Origin: Arthrobacter mobilis
GTDB lineage: Bacteria; Actinomycetota; Actinomycetes; Actinomycetales; Micrococcaceae
Direction of reading: 5' to 3'
NCBI RefSeq assembly: GCF_012395835.1
Contig: NZ_JAAZSQ010000016.1
Coordinates: 37,089-98,498, forward strand
DNA length: 61,410 bases
Shown: piece by piece, positions 52,224-61,410 of the stretch
How the letters are laid out: each line of letters starts with the position of its first letter
How positions within the stretch are numbered: the first letter of the stretch is position 1
The notes under the pieces: model-generated
Seen by the model: the letters and a program-made list of their open reading frames with translations, nothing else
Told to the model about the DNA's origin: nothing
Database searches by the model: none
Made by a program: the position numbers and the translations under genes

Positions 52224-53465
52224 ATGACTGCACACGCTCTCGATGAACTGCTGGCCGGCGGCGTCCGCGGACGCCATGTCCTGGTCCGCTCGGATCTGAA
52301 CGTACCGCTGGACGGGGACGTCCCGTCCCTGAAAGTGGCCGACGACGGCAGGATCCGGGCCTCGCTGCCGGTCATCCGCAGGCTCGCCGAGGCAGGTGCC
52401 CGCGTCCTGGTGATGGCGCACCTGGGCCGCCCCAAGGGCGCGCCGGAGCCGAAGTACTCCCTGCGTCCGGCATACGAGCGGCTCAAGGAACTGGCCACGT
52501 TCACCGTGAAGTTCGCCGAAGACACGGCAGGTGAGCAGGCCCGTGCCCTGGCCGCGGAGCTGGCCGACGGCGAAGTGCTGGTGCTGGAGAATGTGCGCTT
52601 CGATCCCCGCGAAACGAGCAAGGACGACGCCGAGCGGGAGGCCTTCGCCGCCGAGCTGGCCGCGCTGACCGGGGACAACGGCGCGTACGTGGACGACGCC
52701 TTCGGCGCGGTGCACCGCAAGCACGCGAGTGTGTACGACATCGCCGCGAAGCTGCCCGCCTACCAGGGCGATCTGGTCCGCACCGAGCTTGAGGTGCTCA
52801 ACCGGCTGACCGACGTGCCGCAGCGGCCCTACGTGGTGGTCCTGGGTGGTTCGAAGGTTTCGGACAAGCTGGCCGTGATCGAGAACCTGATGGGCAAGGC
52901 GGACTATATCCTGGTCGGTGGAGGCATGGTGTTCACCTTCCTGGCCGCCCAAGGCCACAAGGTCGGCGCCAGCCTGCTGGAAGAGGACCAGCTGGATATC
53001 GTGCGCGGCTACCTGGCCAGGGCCAAGGAAGCCGGCTGCAGCTTCGTGCTGCCCACCGACATCGTGGTCGCGGAGAAGTTCGCTGCGGACGCGGCCTTCG
53101 AGGTGGTCCCGGCCGACGACATGGAGTCCTCCAGCTTCGGTGCCGCCGGCCTCGGCCTGGACATCGGGCCGGAGTCGCAGGAGCGCTTCGCCCAGCAGAT
53201 CCACTCGGCCAACACCGTCTTCTGGAACGGGCCGATGGGCGTCTTCGAATTCCCCGCCTTCGCCGGGGGCACCCGGGCCGTGGCCAAGGCGCTGACCGGC
53301 AGCGAAGGATTCACCGTCGTCGGCGGCGGGGATTCGGCTGCCGCAGTGCGCAGCCTCGGGTTCGACGACAACGCGTTCGGTCATATCTCGACCGGCGGCG
53401 GCGCGAGCCTGGAATACCTTGAGGGCAAGGCCCTGCCGGGCCTGACGGCGCTGGATCGGGGCTGA
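52224..53465 (+). CDS. pgk: Phosphoglycerate kinase
   Basis: The 413-residue enzyme has the substrate-binding N-terminal domain, with VRSDLNVPL (21-29), MAHLGRPKG and ENVRFDPRE, and the nucleotide-binding C-terminal domain, with [22 protein letters not shown] and GGGDSAAAV. It follows gap by 39 bases with a ribosome binding site (AAAGGAAG) and is followed five bases later by tpiA. Confidence 0.97.
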   Translation: MTAHALDELLAGGVRGRHVLVRSDLNVPLDGDVPSLKVADDGRIRASLPVIRRLAEAGARVLVMAHLGRPKGAPEPKYSLRPAYERLKELATFTVKFAEDTAGEQARALAAELADGEVLVLENVRFDPRETSKDDAEREAFAAELAALTGDNGAYVDDAFGAVHRKHASVYDIAAKLPAYQGDLVRTELEVLNRLTDVPQRPYVVVLGGSKVSDKLAVIENLMGKADYILVGGGMVFTFLAAQGHKVGASLLEEDQLDIVRGYLARAKEAGCSFVLPTDIVVAEKFAADAAFEVVPADDMESSSFGAAGLGLDIGPESQERFAQQIHSANTVFWNGPMGVFEFPAFAGGTRAVAKALTGSEGFTVVGGGDSAAAVRSLGFDDNAFGHISTGGGASLEYLEGKALPGLTALDRG

Positions 53466-53469
53466 GCGC

Positions 53470-54285
53470 ATGACTGCTTCAACCAACGGCAAATATGACC
53501 GCACGCCGCTGATCGCCGGCAACTGGAAGATGAACATGGACCATGTCCAGGCCATCACCCTGCTGCAGAAGTTGGCCTGGACGCTCAGCGACGCCCGGCA
53601 CGACTTCAAGCGGGTGGAGGTCGCGGTCTTCCCGCCGTTCACCGACCTGCGCGGCGTGCAGACCTTGGTCCAGGGAGACGACCTTGAGGTCGTCTACGGC
53701 GGCCAGGACCTTTCCCCGCACGACTCCGGTGCCTATACCGGGGATATCTCCGGCCAGTTCCTCTCGCGTCTGGGCTGCCGCTACGTCCTGGTGGGCCATT
53801 CGGAACGGCGCACGATCCACGGCGAGAGCGACGAACTGCTCCAGGGCAAGGTACAGGCCGCCTACCGCCACGGCCTGGTACCCGTGCTCTGCGTCGGCGA
53901 AGGCCTCGAGGTGCGGCAGTCCGGCGGCCACGTGGAGCACACCCTGGCCCAGGTGCGCGCGGACCTGGCCGGTTTGGACGCCGAGCACGCCGCCCGGCTG
54001 GTTATCGCCTATGAACCGGTCTGGGCCATCGGCACGGGCGAGGTGGCTGGTCCTGCCGACGCCCAGGAGATGTGCGCGGCGATCCGGGCCGAGCTCGTCG
54101 AGCTGTACGACGCGGACGTGGCCTCGGGCGTGCGCCTGCTGTACGGCGGATCGGTGAAGGCCTCCAACGCCGCGGCCATCCTGCGCGAGCGCGACGTTGA
54201 CGGGGTGCTCGTCGGCGGTGCCAGCCTTGACGTGGCCGAGTTTGCTAACATTGTCAGGTTTGAACACCACCTGCTGACCAACTGA
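53470..54285 (+). CDS. tpiA: Triose-phosphate isomerase
   Basis: The 271-residue TIM barrel has N18 and K20 (AGNWKMN), the electrophile H110 (VGHSERR) and the base E182 in [10 protein letters not shown], then LYGGSV phosphate binding near the C terminus. It interconverts dihydroxyacetone phosphate and glyceraldehyde 3-phosphate. It lies five bases after pgk, within the operon. Confidence 0.97.
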   Translation: MTASTNGKYDRTPLIAGNWKMNMDHVQAITLLQKLAWTLSDARHDFKRVEVAVFPPFTDLRGVQTLVQGDDLEVVYGGQDLSPHDSGAYTGDISGQFLSRLGCRYVLVGHSERRTIHGESDELLQGKVQAAYRHGLVPVLCVGEGLEVRQSGGHVEHTLAQVRADLAGLDAEHAARLVIAYEPVWAIGTGEVAGPADAQEMCAAIRAELVELYDADVASGVRLLYGGSVKASNAAAILRERDVDGVLVGGASLDVAEFANIVRFEHHLLTN

Positions 54286-54344
54286 TTCCGTCCCCCCGGC
54301 CGGCATCGGGTCCGCCGGGGGAACTCCGTGCGTGAAAGGCCAAC

Positions 54345-54596
54345 GTGGACGCTCTGAAGATCGCCCTGCAAATCGTGCTGGGACTGACCAGCCTGCTGCT
54401 GACCCTGCTGATCCTGCTGCACAAGGGCCGTGGCGGCGGCATGTCTGACATGTTCGGCGGCGGCATGAGCTCCAGCCTGGGCTCCTCCGGGGTGGCCGAG
54501 CGGAACCTGAACCGCTTCACCGTGGTCCTCGGCCTGACCTGGGGCGCTGTGATCGTCGCCCTCGGCCTCATTCTGCGTTTCAGCGCAGAATCCTAG
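54345..54596 (+). CDS. secG: Preprotein translocase subunit SecG
   Basis: The 83-residue protein has two membrane helices (about residues 5-25 and 55-77) joined by the conserved glycine-rich loop KGRGGGMSDMFGGGMSSSLG. SecG supports the SecYE channel. The start is GTG with GAAAGG upstream. Its position after tpiA is conserved in Actinobacteria. A palindromic repeat and a terminator follow. Confidence 0.93.
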   Translation: MDALKIALQIVLGLTSLLLTLLILLHKGRGGGMSDMFGGGMSSSLGSSGVAERNLNRFTVVLGLTWGAVIVALGLILRFSAES

Positions 54597-54597
54597 G

Positions 54598-54656
54598 GAG
54601 TCGGGGCTCCCGCGGTGTCGGCTTCGCCGCCACGGCGGGGCCTTCGCGCCCCACTC
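54598..54656. repeat. GC-rich palindromic 3'-end repeat, copy C
   Basis: Copy C starts one base after the secG stop. It has the outer arms GAGT-CGGGGC and GCGCCCCACTC, the one-sided bulge (CTTC), an inner arm TCCCGC paired with GCGGGG, and a loop beginning GTGTCGGC with the hairpin CGGC-TTC-GCCG. The inner arm differs from copies A and B but stays paired. Confidence 0.8.
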
Positions 54657-54666
54657 GAAGTTGGCG

Positions 54667-54716
54667 GCCGGCCGTGTTTTCTGGAATTTTTCCGGGACAA
54701 CACGGCCGGCTGTTTT
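54667..54716 (+). terminator. Intrinsic terminator downstream of secG
   Basis: GCCGGCCGTGTT pairs perfectly with AACACGGCCGGC and is followed by TGTTTT. The loop is about 20 bases. It ends the gap operon, so copy C of the repeat just before it is not needed as the only terminator. Confidence 0.85.
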
Positions 54717-54787
54717 CGTGGTGGCCGGGTAGTGCTGCGGCTAAGCTGGTGTGCGGCAAGGACGTGCGCTTATCAACGGAGATGACC

Positions 54788-55174
54788 ATGGCTAATGCAT
54801 CGAACCCGTTCCGCGGCATCCGCATCGGCTCCGCATCCGGCGCCGGACTCGCCGGCTGGCAGGCCGAAACCGGGCGTTCCCCGGCCGTCGTCCACAAACA
54901 TCCGGTAACCTACCGGTGCCCGCTGGGCCACGAGACCACCCCGGTGTTTGCGGACCTGGCGGAAGAAGAAATCCCCGAGTACTGGGACTGCCCGCGCTGT
55001 GGCCGGGCCGGCAGCCGCCGTCCGGGGACGCAGCCCGGCGCTGTCGGGCCCGAACTCTACAAGAGCCACCTGGACTACGCCAAGGAGCGGCGCTCCCCGG
55101 CGGAGGCCGAGCAGGTCCTGGCCTGGGCGCTGGGACAGCTGCGCCGCAGCCGGGGGGAAGAACCGGCCGGCTGA
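54788..55174 (+). CDS. rbpA: RNA polymerase-binding protein RbpA
   Basis: The 128-residue protein matches RbpA, which binds the primary sigma factor and RNA polymerase and stabilises the open complex. It shows FRGIRIG near the N terminus, YRCPLGHETTPVFADLAEEEIPEYWDCPRCG in pieces (zinc ligands C and H, then the CPRC pair), and YKSHLDYAKERRS-AEAE, the sigma-binding helix. The zinc pair is present, as in Streptomyces RbpA, but is missing in Mycobacterium. The ATG at 54788 or 54782 is the start. TAAGCT (54742-54747) is the likely promoter. Confidence 0.9.
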   Translation: MANASNPFRGIRIGSASGAGLAGWQAETGRSPAVVHKHPVTYRCPLGHETTPVFADLAEEEIPEYWDCPRCGRAGSRRPGTQPGAVGPELYKSHLDYAKERRSPAEAEQVLAWALGQLRRSRGEEPAG

Positions 55175-55196
55175 GGTTATTGGGGCGCGAGGGCCC

Positions 55197-56006
55197 CTAG
55201 TCCTCCGGGCGGGAGTCGCCGTCGAGCAGGGAGCGGGGCACCTCGGCCGCTGCCTGCTCATCCAGCAGCCACAGCGTCTGCCGCCGGCCGCGGACCCCGG
55301 CAGCAGGTACCTGGACCGGGGAAGCGCCGGCCAGGGCCAGCCCCACCGCGCCCGCCTTGTCCTTACCGCCGGCGACCAGCCAGATCTCGTCTGCCGAGTT
55401 GATGGCGCCGAGGGTCAGCGAGACGCGCTCCGGCGGCGGCTTGGGGGAGCCATGCACGCCGACCACCGTGCGTGCGGTCTCGCGGATGCCGGCCATTTCC
55501 GGGAACAGCGAAGCAATGTGGGCGTCGGGCCCAATGCCCAGCAGCAGCACGTCGAAGCGCGGAACGGCTGCGTCTGCCCCTGCGCCGTCCACCCGGGCCG
55601 CCTCCCGCAGTTCGTCCGCATACGCCGCAGCAGCCGCATCGGGACCGGTGAACTCATCGGCGGCGCCGAACGGATGAACGCGTGCCGGATCCAGGGCCAG
55701 CCGGTCCAAGAGGGCCGCACGAGCCTGCAGTTCGTTCCGGTCGGGGCTGTCCTTGGCCACGAAGCGCTCGTCGCCCCACCAGAAGTTCACCCGGGACCAG
55801 TCCACGTCGGCCACGCTCTCGGCTTCGCCCACGGCGGCCAACATCGCGATCCCCAGCGTGCCTCCGGTGAGCACTACTGTGGCCTCACCGCGTTCGGCCT
55901 GCAGGGCGGCAAGCTTGGCCACCAGGCGGCCGGCGGCCGTGGCGGCCAGGATGGCCGGGTCGGCTTGGATGCTGACTGTCGGTTCAGCGTTCACTGCGGC
56001 GCACAC
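55197..56006 (-). CDS. pgl: 6-phosphogluconolactonase
   Basis: The 269-residue enzyme hydrolyses 6-phosphogluconolactone. It has the family blocks VVLTGGTLGIAML (43-55), VNFWWGDERFVAKDSPDRN, LLLGIGPDAHIASLFPE and WLVAGGKDKAGAV. The start overlaps the end of opcA. A GTG at 55994 is an alternative that would remove four residues. It is the last gene of the leftward pentose phosphate operon and converges with rbpA. Confidence 0.95.
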   Translation of the reverse strand: MCAAVNAEPTVSIQADPAILAATAAGRLVAKLAALQAERGEATVVLTGGTLGIAMLAAVGEAESVADVDWSRVNFWWGDERFVAKDSPDRNELQARAALLDRLALDPARVHPFGAADEFTGPDAAAAAYADELREAARVDGAGADAAVPRFDVLLLGIGPDAHIASLFPEMAGIRETARTVVGVHGSPKPPPERVSLTLGAINSADEIWLVAGGKDKAGAVGLALAGASPVQVPAAGVRGRRQTLWLLDEQAAAEVPRSLLDGDSRPED

Positions 56007-56925
56007 TCCTCAGGTTGGTCCGCGGCAGGCCCTGGGTGATGACTTCGCCGAAGACTTCGTCCGGGTCCAGCCGGCGCAGTTCCTCGGCGAGGCACTCGGC
56101 CACGCTGCGCCGGGGCAGGGTGATCCGCTGCAGGGGCTGGCCGGGCAGGATCAGTTCGGCCACGGTCTGGCCCGGGCGCAGGATGCATACGTCCCCGGCG
56201 GGGCGGACCAGGCGCACGCCCCGGATCCCGGTGCCGGGGGTGTCCTCGATGATGGTCACCGGGGCGTTCAGGGCCAGGGTCAGCCAGGCGGCCAGCAGCA
56301 CGGTGCTGGGCGAATCCGCGGCGCCTTCGACGGAGACCGAGACCACGGGGGAGAAGTCCACCTGGTCCAGGGCGGCGGCCAGCTGGATCCGCCAGTTGGT
56401 CAGCCTGGTCCAGGCCAGGTCCGTGTCCCCGGCGGCGTAGACCCGCGAAAGCTGGTCCAGCGCCTGCTTGGGTTCGGGTTCGTTGTTCGAATCGGTGATC
56501 CGGCGCGTGGCGATCTTCCCGATCGAGGTCGCGGACGCGGACGCCGGCATGCCGTGCGGCCACCAGGCGACAATCGGGGCATCGGGCAGCAGCAGCGCCG
56601 AAACCAGGGATTCGCTCTCGGCGGCCAGCTGGCCGGTGCCGTAGAGCACGATGATTTCGGCCGCCCCGGCTTCCCCGCCGAGGCGGATCTGGGCGTCCAG
56701 GCGCGTGGGCTGGTCCGCCCCGCAGTCCACCAGCACGATGATCCGGCAGGGGTGTTCCCGGCTGGCGGTGTTGGCGGCCCGGATCGCCTCCTCCTCAAAG
56801 CCGGACTCGGTGACGATCACCAGGGTCAGCACGCGTCCGAGGGTGAAGACCCCGTTGCGTTCGCGGATGGCGACCAGTTCCTTGGAGACCTTGGAGGTCG
56901 TGGTGTCCTTCAGATCCAGAATCAC
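55984..56925 (-). CDS. opcA: Glucose-6-phosphate dehydrogenase assembly protein OpcA
   Basis: The 313-residue protein matches OpcA, which is found next to zwf in Actinobacteria and Cyanobacteria and is needed for full activity and redox control of the dehydrogenase. It starts [17 protein letters not shown] and has [14 protein letters not shown] and [13 protein letters not shown] blocks. Its ATG overlaps the zwf stop (ATGA), and its end overlaps the pgl start. Confidence 0.95.
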   Translation of the reverse strand: MILDLKDTTTSKVSKELVAIRERNGVFTLGRVLTLVIVTESGFEEEAIRAANTASREHPCRIIVLVDCGADQPTRLDAQIRLGGEAGAAEIIVLYGTGQLAAESESLVSALLLPDAPIVAWWPHGMPASASATSIGKIATRRITDSNNEPEPKQALDQLSRVYAAGDTDLAWTRLTNWRIQLAAALDQVDFSPVVSVSVEGAADSPSTVLLAAWLTLALNAPVTIIEDTPGTGIRGVRLVRPAGDVCILRPGQTVAELILPGQPLQRITLPRRSVAECLAEELRRLDPDEVFGEVITQGLPRTNLRSVRRSER

Positions 56926-58484
56926 GGCCTTCTCCAGCTGCGTCCGTCGCGGGCAAGAAGTTCATCGGCCGAAGCCGGCCCCCAGGACCCGGGGGCGTAG
57001 GGCTCCGGCCGGGTGCCGGTGGCCGCCCAGTATTCCTCGAACGGGTCCAGGATCTTCCAGGACAGCTCCACTTCCTGGTGCCGCGGGAACAACGGCGGCT
57101 CGCCGAGAAGCACGTCCAGGATCAGCCGTTCGTAGGCTTCCGGGCTGGATTCGGTGAAGGCATGCCCGTAGCCGAAATCCATGGACACGTCGCGGACTTC
57201 CATCTGGGTGCCCGGGACCTTGGAGCCGAACCTGATGGTGGCGCCTTCGTCGGGCTGGACCCTGATGACCAGGGCGTTCTGGCCGGATTCCTCGTCCCCG
57301 TGGTCGCGGAAGAGCAGGTTGGGCGCGCGCTTGAGCACGACGGCGATTTCGGTCACCCTCCGGCCCAGCCGCTTGCCGGCGCGCAGGTAGAACGGGACCC
57401 CGGCCCAGCGCCGGGTATGGATGTCCAGGCGCAGGGCGGCAAAGGTCTCGGTGGTGGAGTCCGGGTTGAACCCTTCCTCCTCCAGGTAGCCCCTGACCTT
57501 TTCCCCGCCCTGCCAGCCGCCGGTGTACTGGCCGCGGGCCGAGGAGCGGGACAGGTCCGCCGGCAGCCGCACGGCGGCCAGCACCTTCTCCTTCTCCGCG
57601 CGCAGGTCCTCGGCGTTGAAGGAGATCGGCTCCTCCATCGCGGTCAGGGCCAGCAGCTGGAGCAGGTGGTTCTGGATCACGTCCCGGGCCGCGCCCACGC
57701 CGTCGTAGTAGCCGGCGCGGCCGCCGATGCCGATGTCCTCGGCCATGGTGATCTGGACATGGTCCACGAAATTGGCGTTCCAGAGCGGTTCGAACAGCTG
57801 GTTGGCAAAGCGCAGCGCCAGGATGTTCTGCACCGTTTCCTTGCCCAGGTAGTGGTCGATCCTAAAGACCGCATCGGGCGGGAAGACGGACTCGACGACG
57901 GTGTTCAGCTCCCGGGCGCTGGCCAGATCGTGGCCGAAGGGTTTCTCGATCACCACCCGCCGCCAACGGCGCTGCGGCCGGTCCGGGCCCGGCTCCGGCT
58001 GGGCCAGGCCGTGCCGGGAGAGCTGCTGGCACACCTGCTCGAAGTCCTTGGGCGGGATGGACAGGTAGAAGGCATGGTTGCCCTGCGTGCCGCGCTTGGC
58101 GTCCAGTTCCTCTACGGTTTCCTTCAGCCGGGCGAAGGCCGCATCGTCGCCGAACTCGCCCCGGACGAAGCGGATGCCCTCCGCGAGCCGCTCCCACACG
58201 TCCTCGCGGAAGGGCGTGCGGGCATGCTGCATCACCGAGGCCCTGACCTCGGCCGCGAAGTCCGCGTCGTCCCAGTCCCGCCGCGCGAAGCCGACCAGGG
58301 CGAAGCTGGGCGGCAGCAGGCCGCGGTTGGCCAGGTCGTAGACGGCAGGCATAAGCTTCTTGCGCGCAAGGTCCCCGGTGACGCCGAACAGGATCAGGGA
58401 ACAGGGCCCGGCAATCCGGTTCAGCCGGCGGTCGCGCGGATCGCGCAGCGGGTTACCCCGCCGCGCAACGGAGGTTTCTGGCAT
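56922..58484 (-). CDS. zwf: Glucose-6-phosphate 1-dehydrogenase
   Basis: The 520-residue enzyme oxidises glucose 6-phosphate with NADP. The coenzyme motif is [11 protein letters not shown] (33-43), the substrate loop EKPFG (180-184) and the active-site motif RIDHYLGKE (208-216). All family blocks are present and the length is normal. The start has no strong Shine-Dalgarno, and it follows pgi by nine bases. It is in the operon tkt-tal-pgi-zwf-opcA-pgl. Confidence 0.97.
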   Translation of the reverse strand: MPETSVARRGNPLRDPRDRRLNRIAGPCSLILFGVTGDLARKKLMPAVYDLANRGLLPPSFALVGFARRDWDDADFAAEVRASVMQHARTPFREDVWERLAEGIRFVRGEFGDDAAFARLKETVEELDAKRGTQGNHAFYLSIPPKDFEQVCQQLSRHGLAQPEPGPDRPQRRWRRVVIEKPFGHDLASARELNTVVESVFPPDAVFRIDHYLGKETVQNILALRFANQLFEPLWNANFVDHVQITMAEDIGIGGRAGYYDGVGAARDVIQNHLLQLLALTAMEEPISFNAEDLRAEKEKVLAAVRLPADLSRSSARGQYTGGWQGGEKVRGYLEEEGFNPDSTTETFAALRLDIHTRRWAGVPFYLRAGKRLGRRVTEIAVVLKRAPNLLFRDHGDEESGQNALVIRVQPDEGATIRFGSKVPGTQMEVRDVSMDFGYGHAFTESSPEAYERLILDVLLGEPPLFPRHQEVELSWKILDPFEEYWAATGTRPEPYAPGSWGPASADELLARDGRSWRRP

Positions 58485-58493
58485 CGGTGCTGT

Positions 58494-60119
58494 TTATCCT
58501 TCGCCGGCAATCCGGGCCACGGCGTCGCGCAGCTGCTTGACGCCGGTGCCGCGGTCGGTCAGATGGAGCCTGAGGACCGGCCGTCCGTGGTCGGCCAGGA
58601 CCTGGGCGTCCCCGGCGGCCTGGGCTGCGATCAGCTCGGCCAGGCTGAAGGGACGGCCGGGAACCGGCAGGTCCACCGCCGACTCCGCGGTGATCTGCAG
58701 GTAGATCCCGACGGCTGGTCCGCCCTTGTGGAACTGCCCGGTCGAATGCAGGAAGCGCGGGCCCCAGCCGAAGGTGACCGGCCGGTGCGTCAGCCCGGCC
58801 AGCTGCGGGCGCAGGGCGGCGAGCTCGGCCTGGCCGAAGCGGTCCAGGTAGGCCTGGACGCTCAGGTAGCCGGTTGGCCCGAGGGTGCCCAGCAGGGCGC
58901 GCAGTGATCCGGCGAGCGTGTCCGCGCCGCCGAGCAGCTGCGCGTCGGCACGCACCTGTACCGCGCCGTCGGTAAAGGCCGGAGCCTGGGGCTCGGGGCG
59001 GGCGTCCAGCAGGCCGCGGGCGGCCACCTTTGCCGCCTCGACGTCGGGCTGGTCGAAGGGGTTGATACCCAGCAGCCGGCCGGCCACCACCGTCGCGTAC
59101 TCCCACAACAGCAGCTGGCTGCCCAGCGTGCCGGAGATGACGACCTGGCTGGCATCGTCGGCCGGTGCGGTGTCCGCGGTGGGGGAGACCAGCCGGACCA
59201 GCAGGACGTCGGGGGCCTGCCACCCGGTTTCCGGATCGCCGGCGTTGGCCACCACCGGCAGCACTCCCGTGCCCTGCTTGCCGGTGGATTCTGCGATGAG
59301 CTGCTCGGCCCAGTCGGCGAATCCGACGATCCCGGACCCCTCATCGGCGATGACAATCTTGTCCCGCAGCGGAGAGGTGCCGCCGAGGGCCGCACCCAGG
59401 GCCAGGGCGATGTTCTCCGGGGCGTCCTCGGCCAGGATCTCCGCCGCCTCCTCGGCGTCGTCGAGCAGGGCCTCGATGTCCACCCCGGCCAGGCCCGAAG
59501 GCACCAGCCCGAAGGCGGTCAGCGCGGAGTAGCGCCCACCCACGTTCGGATCGGCGTTGAACACGGCTCGGTAACCGGCCTCGCGGGCCGCGGCGTCCAT
59601 CGGGGACCCCGGATCGGTGACCACGATGATCCGGGAGGCAGCATCCAGGCCTGCCTCGGTGAAGGCGTGCTCGAAAATGCGCCGCTGCGAGTCGGTTTCG
59701 ACCGTGGAGCCTGATTTGGAGGCCACCACGAGGGCCGTCTCGGCCAGGCGCTCGGCCAGCGCCGCGGCGACCTGCTCCGGATCAGTGCTGTCCAGCACCG
59801 TCAGCTCCACGCCGGCAGTGTTGGCAATCACCTCCGGGGCCAGCGAGGAACCGCCCATGCCGGCCAGCACGATCCGGGTGACCCCTTCGGCGCGCAGCGC
59901 CTCGCGCAGGTCCAGGATGTCCCGGACCAGGGGGCGGGAGAGCTCGGCAGCCTCCACCCAGCCGAGGCGGACGGCCGCCTCGGACTCGGCCTCGGGGCCC
60001 CACAGGGTGGGGTCCTTGGCGGCAATGCGGGATGCCACCTTGTCCGCAACCAGCGTGCCGACGTGTTCTTCAACCGCGGTGCGCGCGGCACCTGATGCCT
60101 CGAAGGACAGCGAACCCAT
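58494..60119 (-). CDS. pgi: Glucose-6-phosphate isomerase
   Basis: The 541-residue enzyme interconverts glucose and fructose 6-phosphate. It has the SIS-type blocks LAGMGGSSLAPEVI and VASKSGSTVET, with DPGSPMDAAAREAGYRAVFN, NVGGRYSALTAFG and LLLWEYATVVAGRLLGINPFDQPDVE. Six bases separate it from tal. Its place between tal and zwf joins glycolysis and the pentose phosphate branch. Confidence 0.95.
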   Translation of the reverse strand: MGSLSFEASGAARTAVEEHVGTLVADKVASRIAAKDPTLWGPEAESEAAVRLGWVEAAELSRPLVRDILDLREALRAEGVTRIVLAGMGGSSLAPEVIANTAGVELTVLDSTDPEQVAAALAERLAETALVVASKSGSTVETDSQRRIFEHAFTEAGLDAASRIIVVTDPGSPMDAAAREAGYRAVFNADPNVGGRYSALTAFGLVPSGLAGVDIEALLDDAEEAAEILAEDAPENIALALGAALGGTSPLRDKIVIADEGSGIVGFADWAEQLIAESTGKQGTGVLPVVANAGDPETGWQAPDVLLVRLVSPTADTAPADDASQVVISGTLGSQLLLWEYATVVAGRLLGINPFDQPDVEAAKVAARGLLDARPEPQAPAFTDGAVQVRADAQLLGGADTLAGSLRALLGTLGPTGYLSVQAYLDRFGQAELAALRPQLAGLTHRPVTFGWGPRFLHSTGQFHKGGPAVGIYLQITAESAVDLPVPGRPFSLAELIAAQAAGDAQVLADHGRPVLRLHLTDRGTGVKQLRDAVARIAGEG

Positions 60120-60125
60120 GCGTTG

Positions 60126-61241
60126 TCAGGCCTTTCCTGCGTTGTCCAGTGCCGCCTGGATGGTGCCCAGCAGCTGGTTCCAGCTGGCCACGAACTTCTC
60201 CAGGCCTTCTTCCTCAAGCTGTCCGGTGACCTCGGTGTAGGAGATGCCCTGCGCAGCGATGGCATCGAGGACCTTGTTGGCCTCATCCCAGGTGCCGGAG
60301 ATGGTGTCGCCGGTGATCTCGCCGTGGTCGGCCACGGCTTCCAGGGTCGCCTCCGGCATGGTGTTCACCACGCCCGGGGCCACCAGTTCGGTCACGTAGA
60401 GGGTGTCCGGGTAGGCCGGATCCTTCACGCCGGTGGACGCCCAGAGCGGGCGCTGGACGCGGGCGCCGGCCGCAGCCAGGACGGCCCAGCGCTCGGTGTC
60501 GAACTGCTCCTGGAAGATCTGGTAGGCCAGGCGCGCATTGGCCACGCCGGCCTTGCCCTTGAGCGCGGCGGCCTCGTCGGTGCCCACCGCGTCCAGGCGC
60601 TTGTCGATCTCGGTGTCCACGCGGGAGACGAAGAACGAAGCCACGGAGTGGATGCCGGCCAGGTCATGGCCGTTCTCCTTCGCCTGCTCCAGGCCGAGCA
60701 TGAAGGCGTTGATGACCTCGCGGTAACGCTCGAGGGAGAAGATCAGGGTCACGTTGACGCTGATGCCGGCGGCCAGGGTCGCCGTGATCGCCTCCAGGCC
60801 CTCGGCCGTGGCGGGGATCTTGACCAGCAGGTTGGGCCGGTTGATCACCTCGGACAGGTGCTTGGCCTCGTAGACCGTGCCGGCCGCGTCGCGGGCCAGC
60901 CGCGGGTCCACCTCGATCGAGACCCGTCCGTCCACCCCTTCGGTGGCCAGGGCCACCTCGGCGAACAGGTCGCAGGCCTCGGAGACGTCCTCGCTGGTGA
61001 TCGCGAAGACCGCGTCCTGCACGCTGGCATCCCGCTCCACCAGGTGCCTGACCTGGGTGGCGTAGGCCCCGGAGTCCTTGAGCGCAGCGGCGAAGATGGT
61101 CGGGTTGGTGGTCACGCCGACGACGTTGTGTTCCTTGATCAGCGCCTGCAGCGAACCGGAGGTGATCCGGTCCCGGGACAGGTCGTCGAGCCAGATGGAC
61201 ACACCGGCATCGGAGAGGGCCTGGGTGTTCTTGTTGGACAT
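60126..61241 (-). CDS. tal: Transaldolase
   Basis: The 371-residue enzyme transfers a dihydroxyacetone unit between sugar phosphates. The Schiff-base lysine is K141 in [12 protein letters not shown], with [11 protein letters not shown] (16-26) near the N terminus and [11 protein letters not shown] (40-50). The length fits the longer actinobacterial (subfamily 2) transaldolases. GAAGGAGCG precedes the ATG. It lies 13 bases after tkt. Confidence 0.96.
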   Translation of the reverse strand: MSNKNTQALSDAGVSIWLDDLSRDRITSGSLQALIKEHNVVGVTTNPTIFAAALKDSGAYATQVRHLVERDASVQDAVFAITSEDVSEACDLFAEVALATEGVDGRVSIEVDPRLARDAAGTVYEAKHLSEVINRPNLLVKIPATAEGLEAITATLAAGISVNVTLIFSLERYREVINAFMLGLEQAKENGHDLAGIHSVASFFVSRVDTEIDKRLDAVGTDEAAALKGKAGVANARLAYQIFQEQFDTERWAVLAAAGARVQRPLWASTGVKDPAYPDTLYVTELVAPGVVNTMPEATLEAVADHGEITGDTISGTWDEANKVLDAIAAQGISYTEVTGQLEEEGLEKFVASWNQLLGTIQAALDNAGKA

Positions 61242-61254
61242 GGAACGCTCCTTC

Positions 61255-61410
61255 TTAAGCCTGAGTGCTGTGGGCGAGGGATTCGCGGGCTGCTGCGACG
61301 ACGGCTTCGGGGGTGAGGCCGAATTCGCGGAAGAGGGTTTTGTAGTCGGCGGAGGCGCCGTAGTGTTCGAGGGACACGGCGCGTCCGGTGTCCCCGAGCA
61401 GGCGGTGCCA
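61255..61410 (-). CDS. tkt: Transketolase, C-terminal 51 residues only
   Basis: This is the 3' end of a leftward gene whose start lies beyond the right edge. The last 51 residues read [19 protein letters not shown] and [14 protein letters not shown], the usual C terminus of transketolase, where the phosphate-binding region ends. It is the first gene seen of the pentose phosphate operon, whose promoter is outside the window. Confidence 0.9.
   Translation of the reverse strand, partial: WHRLLGDTGRAVSLEHYGASADYKTLFREFGLTPEAVVAAARESLAHSTQA

Overview
The window is high-GC chromosomal DNA from an actinobacterium. Several features point to Actinobacteria: an RbpA-type RNA polymerase-binding protein, WhiA, OpcA next to zwf, a three-domain LigD divergent from Ku, a CoaE fused to a GrpB-like domain, and many genes that appear to start without a leader. 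The gene order (rapZ-yvcK-whiA, gap-pgk-tpiA-secG-rbpA, and tkt-tal-pgi-zwf-opcA-pgl on the other strand) fits the Micrococcaceae, with an Arthrobacter-like host the best guess. This is inferred from gene content only, with no 16S evidence.

Layout, left end (0-10 kb): the start of a thiamine diphosphate enzyme; a divergent LigD/Ku end-joining pair; a stress-flavoured stretch (Rieske/DUF2231 membrane protein, isochorismatase-like hydrolase, Dps, CsbD-like protein); a phosphopantetheinyl transferase; an AttH/CrtC-like protein; and a phosphate transporter that lacks its first signature segment. 10-17.8 kb: a RibD/DHFR-like reductase, a hotdog thioesterase, DNA polymerase I, an orphan FetB-type permease, an Eis-like acetyltransferase and ribosomal protein S1. 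17.8-22.4 kb is the most accessory part: poorly coding DNA, a small unknown protein, a frameshifted secreted LamG protein, and an M14 carboxypeptidase coupled to a small unknown protein.

22.4-40.2 kb: a methyltransferase and a YigZ protein, an FAD oxidase, CoaE, UvrB, a TerC protein behind a probable manganese (yybP-ykoY) riboswitch, a proline iminopeptidase-like hydrolase coupled to a GNAT, an AAA ATPase, a Ski2-like helicase, small metabolic enzymes and a GntR regulator. 40.2-50.2 kb: UvrA behind a LexA-type box, a VOC protein, a HAD phosphatase, an acyltransferase, and the run uvrC-rapZ-yvcK-whiA. 50.2-61.4 kb: SodA, the lower-glycolysis operon with secG, RbpA, and a leftward pentose phosphate operon that runs off the right edge inside tkt.

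Functional themes: DNA repair is dense (LigD, Ku, PolA, UvrB, UvrA, UvrC) and mixed with oxidative and metal stress genes (Dps, SodA, TerC). The right end is central carbon metabolism. No tRNA, rRNA, insertion sequence or CRISPR array was seen. The most interesting non-coding signals are a GC-rich palindromic repeat placed 0-2 bases after three unrelated stop codons, with compensatory changes between copies; a uniform set of leaderless starts with a TANNNT box 6-7 bases before the start codon; the uvrA LexA box; and the terC riboswitch.
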